Source: Panulirus ornatus (taxonomy: Eukaryota > Arthropoda > Malacostraca > Decapoda > Palinuridae). Taken from it: a stretch of DNA of 64,000 nucleotides. Location: the NCBI RefSeq assembly GCF_036320965.1, contig NC_092279.1:17765241-17829240 (forward strand), given 5' to 3'. Shown one piece after another: positions 1-10,401 of this stretch. The first letter of the stretch is position 1. Every line of letters begins with the position of its first letter. Position numbers and translations under genes: made by a program. A model generated the notes under the pieces. The model was given only the letters and a program-made list of their open reading frames with translations. It was not told where the DNA came from and did no database searches.

Positions 1-140
1 TGTGCTTCGGAAGGATATGGCCAGGGCGTGACTCTAGATATGAAATTAGCGAAGGAGTAGTTAGTACAAGACCTTCATCAATGGTAATGAGAGCCACCTG
101 GTGGGGAGACGAAGGGTTAACTACAGGTGTGGTGCTTCCA

Positions 141-215
141 AAGGGGGAAGTAGGAAGAGGAGAAGGAGGAGGAGGAGGAGGAGGAGGAGGAAGTGGGTGG
201 AGGAGGAGGAGAAAT
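141..215 (+). repeat. GGA-rich purine tract
   Basis: Almost uninterrupted purine run dominated by GGA triplets, interrupted by a GTGGGTGG segment. It keeps reading frames open on both strands, so the Gly/Arg and Ser-rich frames crossing it are not evidence of a protein. Could form triplex or slipped structures; that is inference. Confidence 0.85.
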
Positions 216-302
216 GACTGCACGTGGAAGGGTGGAACGACTGCACGTGAAGCCAGGCGTATGTCTCCCTACATTTGTAAATACGTAATGAAACAGAGCT
301 CG

Positions 303-412
303 GTGATGTAATGTAATTATGTACCGCGAGTGGTGTAATGTAATTATGTACCGCAAGTGGTGTAATCATGATGATGTAATCACGTACCGCAGGTGATGTA
401 ATTGGGTACAAG
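303..412 (+). repeat. 27-bp minisatellite, about 4 copies
   Basis: Units contain GTAATTATGTACCGC followed by AAGTGGTGTAAT. The first two are exactly 27 bp apart; the third carries an insertion of GATGATGTAATC type, and the last is partial. No coding function is supported. Confidence 0.8.
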
Positions 413-470
413 AGTTGAGGTGTGATATAATTCTATTGTGAATTTAAGGAGCACGAAAGAGATTGCACGA

Positions 471-514
471 AAGTAACGTTATAAGTAACGTTATAAGTAA
501 CGATGTTAAGTAAT
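471..514 (+). repeat. 12-bp AAGTAACGTTAT short tandem repeat
   Basis: About three units of AAGTAACGTTAT, the last decayed (AAGTAACGATGTTAAGTAA). Each unit contains the palindrome AACGTT. The surrounding 413-1022 otherwise shows no recognisable gene or element. Confidence 0.7.
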
Positions 515-1022
515 AATTAGTGAGTCATTATGTGACCTTTTGACCTCGAAAGATGGTTATTAATGATCTTCTACGATGCCCTCGGGGCAAATATTGTTCA
601 CACGGGGACAGTAACGATCGTCTTCACCTACAGCTGACCTGGGGCCGGCAGGTGTCAAAGCATACAGGTGTCTTACTGTGCAGGTGCCTAAGAACGCAGG
701 GGGTCATGTTAATATACAAATATCTTCCATTCGTCTCTAGTGAGATACGTGTCTTTCTGCCAATTTGGGCTACGGAGGCTCTGAGGGGCGTGGCACTCCT
801 GACGGAGGGAAGGGAAGTGGGGGTGCGGGCTCCCTGAGCTGCTGGTGGGTAACGGCAAAAGAGAGGAGGTAAACACGGGTCCTCGGACGGACGTGCCATG
901 GCCGAGGCGCCTGTTACCCGCCAGCCCGCCGCCTAGCGACACAGGAGAGTGTTTGGTTAGGGCAGGAAACTGTTGCTATGTTTGTGGCTACTCAAGGATG
1001 TTCACCCCTCCTGCAGCAGGAC

Positions 1023-1180
1023 GGGTACGGTCTTGAAGCACAGCGGTGCGATCCCTGAACACGACGGGACGACCACTGAACACGACGGTACGACCTCTGA
1101 AGCACAGCGGTACGATCCCTAAACACGACGGTACGACCACTAAACACGACGGTACGACCAGTGAACACGAACGGATGCGA
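1023..1180 (-). repeat. family H module, tandem CACGACGGTACGACC units
   Basis: At least seven units of the type CACGACGGTACGACCACT separated by 20-21 bp, some with the variant CACAGCGGTACGATCC. The reverse complement is the CGTACCGTCGTG sequence that recurs at about fifteen places in the window. A frame on the minus strand stays open because the unit is close to 21 bp; its RTVVFSGRTVVF peptide parallels the VVLKDRT peptide at 26.3 kb, which shows the shared repeat and not a shared protein. Confidence 0.75.
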
Positions 1181-1935
1181 TTCTGTGGCGGCCTGGTCTC
1201 TCTCTACCTCATCCCCAGAGAGTGAGGCCCCAAGCCTAGCCATCTACACCGACGGGTTGTTAGCGTCGCGATGATAGTGATGAAAGATGGTGATGCCACC
1301 GGAACTCATGGGGGGATGATGATGATGATGACGCCCTCAGCGGTGAAAGTGACGATTGTGAGGAAAGCGACACACAACAATGACACCGATGACAATGGTA
1401 TCGGCGAGAAAGAATTTATTTTCGAGGAAAAAAAATGTACATAAAAACAGAGTATATATCAATATAATAATCACGTGACTTCCCTTATCGGCACGGCAAT
1501 TCATCCATCAACAGCACCAAAGCAAGAGAGCATTCAAACAAAATCAAATGGGAAAAAATGAAACTGGAAAATGCCACATCAAGTACTAGGGGTAACTCTT
1601 GAAAATTCTGTGGCTCTCAGGCATCGCTCAAGGGCGCCGTAAGAAATGTACCAAGACGCGGAAGTCGGTGTCAACACTCCATGACGTCACAGGAGGTCTG
1701 TCTAACCCACGCGCGACTCGTTACAGACAGCAAGACAAAACTTACTCTTCTTACTATAACCATTCCTGCTACGTTACTAGCGTCGATGTTCGTGCGTACG
1801 TACACCCCCCCCCCCGTGGGAAGGGGTAGAACTTAAGTACCTTAAATGTAAAGGTGAATTCTATATGTAAATTACACGGAGTTTCTCCTCGCGACATTGT
1901 TTTTTTCCCCTATTCCTGTAGTTATGATGGGATAA
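1181..1935. other. no recognised feature
   Basis: Mixed-composition sequence with a short GATGAT run near 1310-1330 and a C-run near 1805-1814. No open frame of protein-like composition, no RNA gene and no repeat shared with the rest of the window was seen. Confidence 0.5.
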
Positions 1936-2066
1936 CGGTCATAACCTTTTTAGCACGACAGTAAAACCTGAAGATATGAGGGTCTGGCCTTTGAGCTGGC
2001 CATTCTGAGGGTCGTGACGACGTGCCCAAGAGTCGTACCATTAAGAGGTCAATTTTCGCCTGCTTC
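1936..2066. repeat. decayed family H module
   Basis: Contains AGCACGACAGTAAAACC, then GGTCTGGCCTTTGAGCTGGCC, then GGGTCGTGACGACGTG and AGAGTCGTACC. Order and motifs match better copies at 29.5, 43.6 and 48.8 kb, but the central inverted repeat is reduced to GGCCTTTGAGCTGGCC. Assigned by similarity seen by eye; moderate confidence. Confidence 0.55.
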
Positions 2067-4807
2067 CTATAATACCTATACTAAAATAATCAATACTGTG
2101 CTGCATAGCTTTGCAATCATCTACCGTATTGGGTCCACTTTCCGGTGCGGCAACACTGCTTCTTCGGCAACAGCAACACCAGGCCAGGCCGGCTCCAGAC
2201 CACTTCCCTACATTACAAATAGCAATTATGATGCAAGAGTACTTTCCCTAGTAATCCACCCCCACCCCCCTCTCACAATGCTCAGGGGGGGGGAGACCTG
2301 CCCTGGGGTAGGGGGCTAGGGGTTGAGCTAGGACACAAACGGAGGAAGGGAGGGGGGGGGGGGGAGAGACGGAAGAGGCAAATGAGATGGAAAAGGCAAG
2401 CGGGAAAAAGAGGACCATGGGAGGAGTAATTTGCAGCTGGGTTAAAATACAGACATATCACTTCCCGCTAACCACATACAACAGCAACATTTTTTCGTCT
2501 ATCATTTCAAAGTTTATGTTAAAAAAAAAAAACACTTTAGGTAACACATAAAAGAGTAAACGCTTATACCACATTCATATATAAACACTTACGTGATAAA
2601 AAAAAAAATAAAAACGAAACCTACGGCACTATCAGCTTATACCGGAAACATTAGGAAAGTCATATTCTTAAAGGCTTGCTAACAATGCACTAATCCTGCA
2701 CACACAGCCAGACTCGCGAATGTTTCCCCACCTCATAGTTTCCGGGGTAACATTACCTTTCCCGTCGTCATTATGTTTTTTTTTCAGCTACGAGTTCCCT
2801 TGAAGCGAAACATTTTCAAGGCACCATCACCGTGAACTCTCCGACCCGAAGCAATGTTAACAAGCATAACTATCGTCCAGTAGCTGTATGTCAATCTCCA
2901 AAACTATTAATTCATTACCCACAGCTCTAACTACCAAGTTAGCACGTCTTTCTGAATTATCTTATAACTGATTTTACCGGTATCATATTGCCAGGCTCAA
3001 ATCACCGGCTGACCGATTTCAACATGCGTACTCAAAGACGTTTAAATCACGTTAAACATTGCTAGTTGTCGAAAACTTACTTGGAATGCCATATTTCCAT
3101 CCCTACTAACTTACTGAGTATATTATTATGACGCTGTAACTAATAGTTACCTAAAGTTAAGGAAGAGTCAGCAGATTTGCTTAACCCCTGCCTAAGAGTA
3201 CATATGTTTATAGCGATTAAAAAGGCTAAATCTGGCGCGCACCTCAATGTCTATTTCTGGCGAGAGACGGTAACTGTTCTCGGAGTTTTACGATCTTTCG
3301 TTTACAACTCATCCGTTTTAAAGTATATACTTTATTCTGAATCACATCCAATATATATATATGCTATATTTTCAGTTTCATCTCATAAATCATGACGCTT
3401 TTGACTATCATCAGTTTGACGGTTCTTAAATCCAATCATTATCGTACATGCAGCCTCACGGACATTGTGTAAAACAAACTATTTGAGTGAGTTTGCCATC
3501 TGTATACCGCAAACATACTGACAAAGTCGCGCATAATAAACGTCAAATAGCCTACAAAAGGAACTCACTGCTGGGAAAGGTTAGCTGGTCACTGGGCGGA
3601 TGAAAATACCAGATAAAAAAAAAAAAGTGCAAGCAAGCGTATCTTGCGATGCCAACTGTTGTTACAACGATACGGACACTTGCCTTCCCGGCCCACATCC
3701 CCCCCGGACGGTCGGTGACGTCATTCATTCATCGCTCCTCACTTTCTCTGCCGGCGCACATGGGGAACCTAAACTCCAACTTCCTACTTACTCATCACTT
3801 AGAATGAATCAATACTTATTTGTAACTCTGTGATACATCCCTCAGCGGCTCCTGGGCAACGAAATGCTTCCAGTTCATTCGCGACGAGACCTCCCCCGCT
3901 CCCAACATGGACGAACCTAACCTCCCTCCGCGGCGCCTCCTCCTCAGGCCATCGAATCAACCGTCGGTCGACACGGAAACGACGTAAATGGCTGGTATAC
4001 CATTTCCGTATCCATGGTCCTGGGTAGAATTCTTGCACCTGAGTGGTGCACATGGTGTTGCTGGCTCTGGTTAGCACTTCCCTCGCAAACTTTATGAACC
4101 AAGTCTGAGGAGAAGCTCCGTGCGTCGTGCAGTAAAAGACTTCAAGCGGAGCAATACACCCGGGTTAAAAGTGTCGACATCATGGTACACGGTGATCGCG
4201 TAACCATCTTATTTGCATATCCTCACGGTACAGTGTTATTGTACATTCTTTATCATGTTAAGTACCGTCATGGTACATGGTACCTTGTTTCATATCAACA
4301 TAGTAGGCATTCACATCATCATGGTAGGTCTACACAGGATCATGGTAGGTCTGTCTACAGTCGCTTCTAGGAAACAATAGACCTTTTTTGAGACGAATTT
4401 TCTCTTAATTTATTCAACTGCTCATGAAAGTGATGACATGATCCAAATTTCTTTTCCTTCCTCTCTCTTTACACCTTGAAGAACTATCACAGGTTTCGAG
4501 ACACGAGATACATATTCAGTTCCACAAGGATTCCTGTTACTTCTTTTAGAAAATGGGACGCATACCTTTTGTTTTTCTCTTAAAATTTTGAAGTCCCGTT
4601 TTCTTCCAGCGGAGATTTAAGATAAAAAAAAAAAAGAATTGCGGAAAAAGTAAAACCCGTTTGAGTACGGGAAAATTCAAATTATGAATACGCAAAAATA
4701 GAAACAGAAAATAACTGTAAACCACCTGTCGTATATATATTACAGTAAAGTATTACACAAAATTACAGGAGTTGCCTAAAACATTACACACGGACCACAA
4801 AACTTGA
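2067..4807. other. long unique-looking stretch, no gene recognised
   Basis: About 2.7 kb with few microsatellites, unusual for this window. It holds a G-run near 2350-2365, short A-runs, a small TATATATA run near 3350, and a weak series of ATCATGGTA motifs at 4170-4350. Open frames are short and unremarkable. Best read as intergenic or intronic DNA; a short exon cannot be excluded. Confidence 0.45.
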
Positions 4808-4900
4808 ACACCACGGCACGGGCCTTGGCCTTTGACCTAACCTTGTAAAGATCAGGTCAAAGGCTAAGCCATTATACACCCATGGGGTCGTACTCTTGTC
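4808..4900. repeat. family H module with hairpin
   Basis: CCTTTGACCT at 4829-4838 and AGGTCAAAGG at 4854-4863 are perfect inverted arms around a 15-nt loop. They are followed by CTAAGCCATTATACACCC and GGGTCGTAC, matching the GGCCATCATACCC / GGGTCGTACC part of better copies. The tandem CGTGCTCAAGG units seen elsewhere are missing here. Confidence 0.65.
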
Positions 4901-5326
4901 CTCTCATGCTCCAGTAGTTAAAGCAAAGCACAACTACACACCCCCCTGACTGTGCTGCAGACAGCCTTCAAGGGCGAGCGGGCCATAATGGGTCATAAGA
5001 GTTCAAAAGCGCCCACGCAGTCCTTACCCGCCTCATGAAGGGCTTGGCCGCCAAATCATACGCCTCTCACAGCAGTCTGGCCTCACAATACAGTAGAGTC
5101 TGATAACGCACTTGCTATCGCGTGTGCTTCTGCCACAATAAAGTTTAAAATACCCCTTGTTGTGTGCGTTTAAAACACACCATACTGTTTCATTCTTCTT
5201 AAACGACTGAACGACACACAGATGCCTCCGTCAAACTCCCGCTGGTGTAGGGAGTGGTCAGGAACATTTAATAGAGAATTATGCAAAGGTTATAACATCA
5301 TACCCTTAACACTGCCGTCTCTCGCT

Positions 5327-5331
<5 letters not shown>
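4901..5331. other. no recognised feature
   Basis: Ordinary mixed sequence. No repeat unit, protein-like frame or RNA gene was recognised. Confidence 0.45.

Positions 5332-5399
<68 letters not shown>
5332..5399. repeat. (AT)n microsatellite
   Basis: About 34 uninterrupted AT dinucleotides. Neither flank resembles the SINE or LINE ends seen elsewhere, so this is one of the AT arrays without a visible partner element. Confidence 0.97.
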
Positions 5400-5402
<3 letters not shown>

Positions 5403-6375
5403 AACAGTAATGAGTCAATTATCTTTGTTTCTTCTTGCCATCTTGTCTTCTTGCCAATGTGGAATCGAACAAAACAAGATATCAAACAGATAAGAGCATC
5501 ACTTGAGGGAGTGTAAGAGAGGAGAAGAGGTTCAGGTGTTGGGTATCATAATGCCTGGATGCAGCAGTGATGGGGGCGGCCAAGGAGGAGTAGGCGCTCC
5601 TCGCCTCCTCTCGACGTTGGCATTTCCACCCTTGACGAACCGGACAATATTTCCACACTTTTGTTTTTCTTGACTGTATTTTTCGTCGCGATGATGTGGT
5701 GTTCCCTCTGCCTGTGAGACAGCAGAGCCTGAATGGAGGCATGTAAATACCGAGAAATGACTCTGCATACAAATGAATCAAAGATGAAAAATTACGACTG
5801 TTCAAGTATCATCTTCCAACACGAACCAATATTGTGTAACTAATACTACATCAATAAACTGCATCCCATCGCCATAATTACATTCTAGAGATACAGCAGC
5901 AAATGCTTTAACATAGAAGAAAAAAATAAATAAATAAACATAAGATGACACGATGATGGTCCGACCTACGTAGAACCGACCGACCGACCAGCCAGCCACT
6001 TGGGTGTGTATAAACAAACATGGCGGCATCTGGTTTCTGCCTCGGGCCGCGCAAATATTGAATCACCTTGGGCGTCCAGTAAAGGCCAAATCAGCGCGCC
6101 AAAGCACAGCCATTGTTATGTTGTCCCCCAGCTGGCTCACGAGCTACGTGCTGAGAAATGCTTGGTATCAATTACAGATGGTTTTAGCCACTTATTTTCC
6201 TAATGCTTTGTTCATTCCCGGCACGTCTCGCGGGCTCCTGTGGAATTATCAAACACGCCCAGGAATATCCTACCAGAAGAATGGGTTATAATAAAGGCTG
6301 ACACAATAATTATTTTAAGAATAATAGCCACAATAAAACGTAAAAATAAATGAATAACTTTTTTATACGACGATA
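5400..6375. other. no gene recognised; isolated AAACATGGCGGC motif
   Basis: Mostly unremarkable sequence. At about 6016-6027 AAACATGGCGGC gives a good start context followed by 13 codons and a stop; the same string resembles the YY1 core (ATGGCGGC). Nothing else supports a promoter or exon. Confidence 0.35.
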
Positions 6376-6655
6376 CAATGCTTGAGCACGACGGTTCGAC
6401 CCTTGAGCACGACGGTACGACCCTTAATCAAGCACGACGGGACGACCCTTAGATAAGATGGCCTTGCTTTTGACCTGACTCTGGAGGAGTCAGGTCAAAA
6501 GGTCGAACGGTCGTATTTAAGGATCATATCACGTGTTTAAAGAGTCGTTCCGTTGTGGTCAAGGGTCGTACCGCTATGGTCAAGGGTCGTACCGTTGTGT
6601 TCAAGGGTCGTGCCGTTGTGTTCAAGGGTCGTACCGTCGTAGTCATGATAAGGGT
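6376..6655. repeat. family H module, most complete hairpin copy
   Basis: Layout: three GCACGACGGTACGACCCTT-type units, then a hairpin with perfect 14-bp arms (TTTTGACCTGACTC at 6468-6481 and its complement at 6487-6500, 5-nt loop), then four or more units of the opposite orientation (GGTCAAGGGTCGTACCG). The whole locus is therefore an inverted repeat of tandem units around a stem made from the nuclear-receptor half-site AGGTCA. No transposase frame lies inside. Confidence 0.8.
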
Positions 6656-7027
6656 TAAGACTGCAGGTGTGACCTGTTCACTAATATTGGGTGAGGTGGG
6701 GAGAGGAGGGGCGATGAGGCAATGATAGGGAGGGAAGAAGATTACGAGGCACAGAGGCGTTGGGGTGGAAAGCGTTTGCGTTTGGGGTGAGCGTCGTCTC
6801 GTGGAGGTGGGGAGATAGAGGGAGTGTAGGGAGGGGAAGATGGATATACGCTGGGGAACGCTGATGTGGTGGGGTGGGGGAAACCGTGGGTAAGGGAGGA
6901 GAGGATAGGGGTGGGGAGATGAGACGGGTGGCTGGTGGGGAGATGAGGGATGGGTGGCTGGTAGGGAGGAAGGAAAATGAGACAATTAGGCACGGGTGTG
7001 GTGCCACGGAAACCAATCCTGAGAATG

Positions 7028-7235
7028 ACCAAAGACCCTCGGAAGACCATCAAGGTCACGTCTCAGACCCCGAGTTACTGACAAGGGACCTTCAGAGGAC
7101 CATCAAGGTCAAGTTTCAGACCCCGAGTTACTGACCAGGGACCTTCGGAAGACCATCAAGGTCAAGTTTCAGACCCTGAATTACTGACCACGGACCTTCG
7201 GAAGACCATCAAGGTCAAGTTTCAGACCCTAAGTC
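7028..7235 (+). repeat. 53-bp minisatellite, about 4 copies
   Basis: Units start ACCTTCGGAAGACCATCAAG and run through GTTTCAGACCC and TTACTGACCA. Copies 2 and 3 are 53 bp; the last degenerates after CAGACCC. AGGTCA-like sequence (AAGGTCA) occurs once per unit. No coding function is supported. Confidence 0.9.
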
Positions 7236-7642
7236 AATCTCTCGTGACCCCAGACAACACCGTCGGGCTTGGGGGGTCGGACGGAGGATCCAATGCCAAC
7301 CCGGCGCAGCCACACTCGCCTGGGATCCTATACGTGAAGGCCCAGGGGGCAAGCAAGGAGGCGGGACTGGGAATCCCAGGGACGGCCAGGGATTACCACT
7401 ATCATGTGCGTGTCTGACCCTCGTGGTCGGACCAGGAGGAGGAGGAGGAGGAGGAACTGGGATGCAAAAACAAGCAAAACAGGAAAGAAGGAATAACTAA
7501 TATACGCAGCAACAAAAGAATATAACAGTACAGAGGAATTGGAATGAGAGAGAGAGAAAAAAAAACACAGAAGGAAGTAGACGACATGAGAAGGCAGGAG
7601 GGATGGAAGACTGCGAAGGTCATGCACTTAGCTTAGAACTAG

Positions 7643-8062
7643 TGGGACAGTACAAGCTGGTCGAGGAACGGTACAGGCTGGTCGAGGAACGGTACAAGCT
7701 GGTCGACTGACGGTACAGGCTGGTCGAGGGAGGGTACAGACCGGTCGAGGGAACAGTACAGGCTGGTCAAGGGACAGTACAGGCTGGTCGAGGAACGGTA
7801 CAGGCTGGTCGAGGGAGGGTACAGACCAGTGGAGGGGACAGTACAGGCTGGTCGAGGGAGGGTACAGGCTGGTCGAGGGAGGGTACAGACCAGTGGAGGG
7901 GACAGTACAGGCTGGTCGAGGGAGGGTACAGGCTGGTCGAGGGACAGTACAGGCTGGTCGAAGGGCAATACAGCATCATAGAGGGACAATATGGGCAGGT
8001 TGAGGGACAGAACAGGCTGGTCGTGGGAGAGTAAAGACTGGTCGAGGGACAGATAGGCTGGT
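7643..8062 (+). repeat. 21-bp minisatellite with 64-bp higher-order period
   Basis: About 19-20 units of GTACAGGCTGGTCGAGGGAC type. A variant ACAGACCAGTGGAGGGG recurs at 7821 and 7885, a 64-bp spacing (22+21+21), so blocks of three units were copied together. The length is near a multiple of three, which leaves a 151-residue minus-strand frame open with a LDQPVLS heptad; I regard that as a by-product, since no start context, splice signal or family supports it. Confidence 0.9.
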
Positions 8063-8556
8063 AATGTACGGCTAACGATGGTACACAGACTCAACGAGGA
8101 ACGTCACGACAGAGTCATACGATAATCTTGGACATGGAGTAAACGAGGGAGTGGAGAAGATCAGAAAATAAAAAGGAAGATATGAAGAGAAAGACAGGAC
8201 TGATGAGGAAGGGGGAGGACGAGTCTACAGACGGAGCAGGAGGTCAGGACACAGCATAACTCGGGAAATAAGAGTCATAAAGCAGAAACCACCAAGAGGA
8301 GAGACATGAATGACGACTCAAGAGGGCCAGACACAGACCTGGAACCACAGAGACACACGATAGACAAGGGAAGTAGATAGGAGGAGGGAGGCGGCGGGTA
8401 GCGTGAGCGACCACACGAAGGACTTTACGAGTAAAAATGAATCAGCAAGAAGCTTTGAGGGTCGGGGGTCCATGGCGTCCTGGGTTGGTGTACATATAAG
8501 TTCTATACACACAAGCTGCGCAGACCTTCTGTTCACATTACTGCCAGATCATCCAC

Positions 8557-8576
8557 TACACACACACACACGCACG

Positions 8577-8608
<32 letters not shown>

Positions 8609-8622
8609 CACACACACACACA
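8557..8622 (+). repeat. (CA)n microsatellite with CGCA interruptions
   Basis: CA repeat interrupted by three CGCA steps. The surrounding 8063-8839 shows no gene; only weak purine-rich sequence on the left side. Confidence 0.95.
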
Positions 8623-8839
8623 AATCCGCCATATATCCTCAATCTATCTAAACATCACAAGAATATACACAAAGATTACGAAGTATTGGCTCATTCTCAT
8701 TCTCAAGTTCGGGACGGTGAGAGACATAAAATGGACAGATATGGCGACGTGATGAGGCCCCCAGAGAACAGGTCCAGCCGGCCAGCCCCGTCGCCCTCAC
8801 CTGCTATAAAACCATAATAGCACCGGGAGTGGCGAGGAC

Positions 8840-8956
8840 GCAGTCATAAGCGACACGACCCATAAGGACGACTGCACGACTCATAAAAAAACGACTGTAA
8901 GACACATGAGAATGACGGTGCGGCCCTTGAGCACAAGGGTATACGACCCACATGTC
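8840..8956. repeat. degenerate family H-like units
   Basis: Series of GACACGACCCATAAGGACGACTG-like segments ending in GCGGCCCTTGAGCACAAGG and GTATACGACCC. The CCTTGAGCAC plus TACGACCC pair matches family H units at 6.4 kb. No hairpin was seen. Ends about 12 bp before the 32-bp array. Confidence 0.45.
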
Positions 8957-8968
8957 ACTTTTCCATTT

Positions 8969-9674
8969 CAGGCAAGAACCACCAGCTGAAGACATCAATC
9001 TAGGCAAGAACCACCACCTGAAGACGTCACTTCAGGCAAGAACCACCAGCTGAAGACATCAATCTAGGCAAGAACCACCACCTGAAGACGTCACTTCGGG
9101 CAAGAACCATCGCCTGAAGACGTCACTTCAGGCAATAACCACCACATGAAGACGTCACTTCAGGCAAGAACCACCACCTGAAGACGTCACTTCAGGCATG
9201 AACCACTACCTGAAGACATCACTTCAGGCAAGAACCACCACCTGAAGACGTCACTTCAGGCAAGAACCACCACCTGAAGACGTCACTTCAGGCAAGAACC
9301 ACCACCTGAAGACACCACTTCAGGCAATAACCACCACATGAAGACGTCACTTCAGGCAAGAACCACCACCTGAAGACGTCACTTCAGGCAAGAACCACTA
9401 CCTGAAGACATCACTTCAGGCAAGAACCACCACCTGAAGACGTCACTTCAGGCAAGAACCACCACCTGAAGACGTCACTTCAGGCAAAAACCACCACATG
9501 AAGACACCACTTCAGGCAAGAACCACCACCTGAAGACGTCACTTCAGGCAATAACCACCACCTGAAGACGTCACTTCAGGCAAGAACCACCACCTGAAGA
9601 TGTCACTTCAGGCAAGAACCACCACCTGAAGACGTCACTCCAGGCAAGAACGAACACATGAAGGACGTCACATT
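8969..9674 (+). repeat. 32-bp minisatellite, about 22 copies, dyad unit
   Basis: Unit CAGGCAAGAACCACCACCTG followed by AAGACGTCACTT. Each unit carries inverted arms CTTCAGG and CCTGAAG 12 nt apart and a GACGTC palindrome. Variant positions recur at fixed distance: GGCAATAACC at 9131 and 9323, and ACCACTACC near 9201 and 9393, both 192 bp apart (six units). The first four units alternate in a 64-bp A-B pattern. Units are contiguous and nearly identical, so there are no spacers as in CRISPR. The array looks recently expanded; no function is evident. Confidence 0.95.
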
Positions 9675-10060
9675 ACGTGACTAACTTCTTGAAGTAAAAC
9701 TTCCAAAACCTTCACTCCTGACTAAGACACGCCTCACCAGCGCCGTGATGAAGCGAGTGGCAGTACCCGACGGGGTGTAATTCGCAACCCGGTTTGCCTT
9801 GATGTATTCTTGGTAGATTACACGTACACAGGTACTGGTCAGTGCAGCCACAAGCACCTGGGAACTGACCTCTCACTTGACTTATGGAAGGAGGTCAGGA
9901 ATCAAGTGTCTTTCTGACCGAAGGAGGAGGTCAAAAGTCATGTTCATTTACTAATGACTGACCTCTCACTGCATTGCAGAATGAGGTTTGAGGTCAGAGA
10001 CATAATGATCTCACAAAATTCCATTACGGGGGTGTGGAAAGTCGGCTTAAATCTGCGAAG

Positions 10061-10401
10061 GAGAAATGGCTTGTTAACAGTCGTTAAGATGCAGAAATGA
10101 CCTGTTGACAGTCGTTCAGATGCAGAAATGACCTGTTAACAGTCGTTAAGATGCAGAAATGACCTGTTAACAGTCGTTAAGATGTAGAAATGACCTGTTA
10201 ACAGTCGTTAAGATGCAGAAATGACCTGTTAACAGTCGTTAAGATGCAGAAATGACCTGTTAACAGTGGTTAAGATGCAGAAATGACCTGTTAACAGTCA
10301 TTAAGATGCAGAAATGACCTGTTAACGGTCGTTAAGATGCAGAAATCACCTGTTAACAGTCATTAACATGCATAATTGACCTGTTAACAGTCGTTAAGAT
10401 G
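10061..10401 (+). repeat. 31-bp minisatellite, 11 copies, palindromic core
   Basis: Unit CAGAAATGACCTGTTAACAG followed by TCGTTAAGATG; 11 units span 341 bp exactly. Most units contain CTGTTAACAG, a perfect 10-bp palindrome. Edge units (first and last) are the most diverged, the usual pattern for arrays maintained by unequal exchange. No coding potential. Confidence 0.95.

Noticed and set aside
2341..2366. G-quadruplex regulatory element at G-runs (also near 61327 and 62369)
   Set aside because: Homopolymer G-runs can fold, but these lie in unremarkable DNA with no gene context.
5332..5399. TATA boxes in AT tracts
   Set aside because: Every (AT)n gives TATA matches; without a start site or exon they carry no information.
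6016..6056. Gene start at AAACATGGCGGC
   Set aside because: Good start context but the frame stops after 13 codons and no splice donor in frame stands out.
7639..8094. 151-codon minus-strand frame with LDQPVLS heptads
   Set aside because: Produced by a 21-bp minisatellite; two frames are open and nothing outside the array supports coding.
8969..9674. CRISPR-like array of 32-bp palindromic repeats
   Set aside because: Units are contiguous and almost identical with no unique spacers, the genome is eukaryotic and no cas genes exist. It is a minisatellite.
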